This document shows, piece after piece, positions 61,744 through 64,000 of a DNA stretch of 64,000 nucleotides (position 1 is the first letter of the stretch; every line of letters starts with the position of its first letter). The notes under the pieces are model-generated. The model was not told the origin of the DNA. It worked only from the letters and a program-made list of their open reading frames with translations, and searched no databases. Source of the stretch: JALZMG01 sp963844175 (GTDB taxonomy: Bacteria; Actinomycetota; Acidimicrobiia; Acidimicrobiales; Ilumatobacteraceae); the NCBI GenBank assembly GCA_963844175.1, contig CAWJNE010000002.1:124001-188000 (forward strand), written 5' to 3'. A program made the translations under genes and the position numbers.

Positions 61744-62823
61744 GTGACGGACGACGCGGACGAAACCGGGTCGGCCGACGCGCCAGCGGAGCTGGAGCGC
61801 TGCCCGTCATGCGGTGAGGCGATCCATGCCGGTGACGCCTTCTGCGAGTCGTGCGGGGCGACGTTGGATCCTGCTGCGGCGATCGCCGTCGCCGACCCGG
61901 CGCCGGTCCCGGCGCTCGTGCCCGACGACGCGGGCGACGCCGGCGCCACGGTTTGTCGCTCGTGCGGCGGCGGCGAGTTCGCCGACGGGTTCTGCTCGAC
62001 GTGCGGGGCCAAGCAGCCGATCTGGCGCGATCACTTCACCGAATCTCCCGTCGAGTGGATCGCCGGGGTCTGCGACAAGGGCGTCGGGCGCAACCGCAAC
62101 GAGGACGCCATGGCCTTGGCGGCGGTCGGCGATCGCGCCGTGCTCGTGGTCTGCGACGGCGTGACGACGGCGCCGGAGAGCGACCGCGCCAGCATGGCGG
62201 CGGCCCGCGCCGCACGCGATGTGCTGGCCGAGGCGGCCGGATCACCGGACGGGACGGCGGCGGCCATCGCCCACTGGGGCGCCGTGCTCGTGGAGTCCTG
62301 CGTCGCCGCCCAGCGGGAGGCGATCGCCGTGGCTCGGGCGCTGGGCGACCCACCGGAACCACCGTCGTGCACCTTCGTCGCCGCCGTCGAGGACGACGAC
62401 CTGCTGCACGTCGCCTGGTGCGGCGACTCGCGGGCCTACTGGCTCGGCGACGACGGCGACGGCGTCCAGCTCACGGTCGACCACTCACTGGGGACGGAGA
62501 TGGTCAAGGCCGGCATGCCGCGCCAGCAGGCCGAGGCGGACCCGACGAGCCACACGATCACGCGATGGCTCGGCGCGGACAGCATCAACCCCTCGCCCGA
62601 GACGGGGTCGCTCGAGCTGTCCGGGCCAGGGTGGCTGCTCGTCTGCAGCGACGGGCTGTGGAACCACCTCAGCGGCGCCGCCGAGCTCGACACCTTCGTG
62701 CGGGCCACCGGGTCGTCCGATCCGATGGTCGTCGCCGACGCCCTCGTCGACCGGGCCAACGCCGGAGGCGGCCACGACAACATCACGGCCGTGCTCGCCC
62801 GGGTCGGCCGGAGCGAGGGCTGA
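61744..62823 (+). CDS. PP2C-type phosphatase with two N-terminal zinc ribbons
   Basis: 359 residues from GTG 61744. Two zinc ribbons (Cys20, 23, 34, 37 and Cys71, 74, 84, 87) precede a PPM phosphatase domain: GVGRNRNEDAMAL with a metal-binding Asp, VVCDGVTTA, WCGDSRAYWLG, VDHSLGTEMV, LLVCSDGLWNHL and GHDNITAVLA. These are the conserved PP2C metal and phosphate sites. Expected to remove Ser/Thr phosphates. It lies directly after pknG, so PknG or its substrate are natural targets. The second ribbon resembles the PknG N-terminal ribbon. Confidence 0.92.
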   Translation: MTDDADETGSADAPAELERCPSCGEAIHAGDAFCESCGATLDPAAAIAVADPAPVPALVPDDAGDAGATVCRSCGGGEFADGFCSTCGAKQPIWRDHFTESPVEWIAGVCDKGVGRNRNEDAMALAAVGDRAVLVVCDGVTTAPESDRASMAAARAARDVLAEAAGSPDGTAAAIAHWGAVLVESCVAAQREAIAVARALGDPPEPPSCTFVAAVEDDDLLHVAWCGDSRAYWLGDDGDGVQLTVDHSLGTEMVKAGMPRQQAEADPTSHTITRWLGADSINPSPETGSLELSGPGWLLVCSDGLWNHLSGAAELDTFVRATGSSDPMVVADALVDRANAGGGHDNITAVLARVGRSEG

Positions 62824-62824
62824 G

Positions 62825-62830
62825 TACCCT
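62825..62830 (+). promoter_or_regulatory. TACCCT -10 box, leaderless
   Basis: Starts 2 bp after the phosphatase stop and lies 7 nt before the VWA gene ATG (62838), giving that gene its own transcript in addition to read-through. Confidence 0.45.
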
Positions 62831-62837
62831 CATCACG

Positions 62838-64000
62838 ATGGCCGACTTCACTGCGAGCACGTTCCAGAACGAGTTCCTGTCCGACGGCGCCACCGAGGTG
62901 CACGCCGTCGTCTCGGTCACGTGCACCGGCGCCGGCACCGCCGGCAGCGGCACCGCCGACGCCGCCGAGATGTTGATCATCGACACCTCGGGCTCGATGG
63001 ACATGCCGTCGACGAAGATCAAAGCGGCGCGAGAGGCGGCCAAGGTGGCCCTGGGCGAGGTCGTCGACGGGACGTGGTTCGCCGTCGTGTCTGCCAACAC
63101 GACGGCCACGATGTGCTTCCCCGAAGCGACCGGGATGGTGCAGATGGACGCCAGCACCCGCGCCGCGGCCCTGGCAGCGATCGACGGGCTGCGCCCGATG
63201 GGCGCCACCGCCATCGGGACGTGGCTGATGAGCGCCGTCGAGCTGTTCAAGCTCTGCCCGGCCACCCAGCGCCACGCCATCCTGCTCACCGACGGCAAGA
63301 TCGAGGGCGAGGCCTCAGGCGTGCTCCCGCGAGCACTCGACTACGCCCAGGGGTACTTCCAGTGCGACTGCCGCGGCGTCGGCTCCGACTGGCGCGTCGA
63401 CCAGCTGCGGGAGGTCGCAACTGCGTTGCTCGGAACGGTCGACATCATCGCCGAGCCGGCCGACCTGGCCGCCGACTTCGGGGCCATGATGCGCTCGGCG
63501 ATGGGGCGCGGCGTGGCCCACGCCGCGCTGCGGCTGTGGGCACCCCAGGGCAGCGAGGTGCAGTTCGTGCGCCAGGTCGCGCCGGAGGTGCTGGATCTGA
63601 CGGCCACCGCCACCCGGGTGTCGCCGCTGGTGATCGAGATCCCGACCGGTGCGTGGGGCGACGAGACGCGCGACTACCACGTCGCCGTGAAGGTGCCGGC
63701 GGCGCCCGTCGGAAGTGAGCGCCTGGCGGCGCGCGCCGAGGTCGTCGTCGACGACCAGGTCGTCGCCAAGGGGCTCGTGCGGGCGGTGTGGACCGACGAC
63801 GCCAACCTCACCACGCGCATCGACCCAGCGGTCGCCCACTACACCGGACAGGCCCGCCTCGGCGAGGTCATCCAGCAGGGGCTGGCCGCCAGGTCCGGCG
63901 GGCGCGAGGAGGAGGCCACGCGGCTGCTCGGCGAAGCGGCCAAGCTGGCCAAGGAGTCGGGCAACGAGAACACGACCCGCCTGCTGCAGAAGGTGGTCGA
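62838..64000 (+). CDS. VWA-domain protein, 3' end off-window
   Basis: 387 residues visible with no stop before the window ends. The metal-ion-dependent adhesion site is complete: DTSGSM (Asp49-Ser53), a Thr in GATAIG and LLTDGK. A beta-rich domain follows (about residues 215-330), then a helical tail (ARSGGREEEATRLLGEAAKL). No signal peptide, so cytosolic. VWA proteins usually organise complexes; with PknG and a PP2C phosphatase this suggests a phospho-dependent assembly. ATG 62838 is supported by the -10 box. Confidence 0.88.
   Translation, partial: MADFTASTFQNEFLSDGATEVHAVVSVTCTGAGTAGSGTADAAEMLIIDTSGSMDMPSTKIKAAREAAKVALGEVVDGTWFAVVSANTTATMCFPEATGMVQMDASTRAAALAAIDGLRPMGATAIGTWLMSAVELFKLCPATQRHAILLTDGKIEGEASGVLPRALDYAQGYFQCDCRGVGSDWRVDQLREVATALLGTVDIIAEPADLAADFGAMMRSAMGRGVAHAALRLWAPQGSEVQFVRQVAPEVLDLTATATRVSPLVIEIPTGAWGDETRDYHVAVKVPAAPVGSERLAARAEVVVDDQVVAKGLVRAVWTDDANLTTRIDPAVAHYTGQARLGEVIQQGLAARSGGREEEATRLLGEAAKLAKESGNENTTRLLQKVV

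Overview
The window is very GC-rich and gene-dense, with GTG starts, many 4-base ATGA/GTGA gene overlaps and leaderless promoters. Gene content (DprE1/DprE2, AftD, polyprenol-phosphate-mannose synthase, a PIG-V-like mannosyltransferase, PknG with GlnX/GlnH, a DinB2-type polymerase) points to an actinobacterium. It does not look like a Mycobacterium; a deep-branching class such as Acidimicrobiia is plausible but not shown. No rRNA, tRNA, CRISPR array, intact insertion sequence or prophage was found.

Layout. 1-1440: the 3' end of a DUF4185-like gene, then a stretch of gene relics (DNA ligase, nucleoside-hydrolase-like, serine recombinase). 1527-9085: ATP-grasp protein, aldehyde dehydrogenase and glycerophosphodiesterase from a shared divergent promoter, ACT-domain protein, gamma-glutamyltransferase, Nei/Fpg glycosylase, TMEM175-like channel. 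9054-21021: a catabolic block with luciferase-like monooxygenase, amidohydrolase, M20 amidase plus creatininase, M50 protease, phosphoribosyltransferase, hemerythrin protein, three-subunit molybdenum hydroxylase and PPK2. 21181-27384: a five-gene peptide-type ABC importer whose binding-protein gene carries about seven frameshifts. 27437-30298: aldo/keto reductase, DinB2 polymerase (apparent CTG start) and AlkA-like glycosylase.

30369-55782 is an envelope-glycan region. It holds a PIG-V-like mannosyltransferase, GT2 and GT4 enzymes, a GMC oxidoreductase, two sugar-nucleotide epimerase-type SDRs, AftD, several polytopic GT-C-like proteins, a methyltransferase, a spermidine-synthase-like membrane fusion, and DprE2/DprE1, which make decaprenylphosphoryl-arabinose. 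Together these suggest an arabinan/mannan-type cell-envelope polymer.

55929-64000 is a signalling cluster: GlnX, GlnH, a coiled-coil protein, PknG, a PP2C phosphatase with zinc ribbons and a VWA protein cut by the window end. The first three classes are the known mycobacterial amino-acid-sensing relay. The coiled-coil, phosphatase and VWA proteins extend it and form the most interesting candidate system here.

Recurring features: (i) a TANNNT box 6-10 nt before the start codon of most operon heads, implying leaderless transcription; (ii) dispersed GAGCGAGCG-containing repeats that abut stop codons; (iii) about 15 single-base frameshifts, concentrated in the two solute-binding-protein genes, which may be consensus errors.
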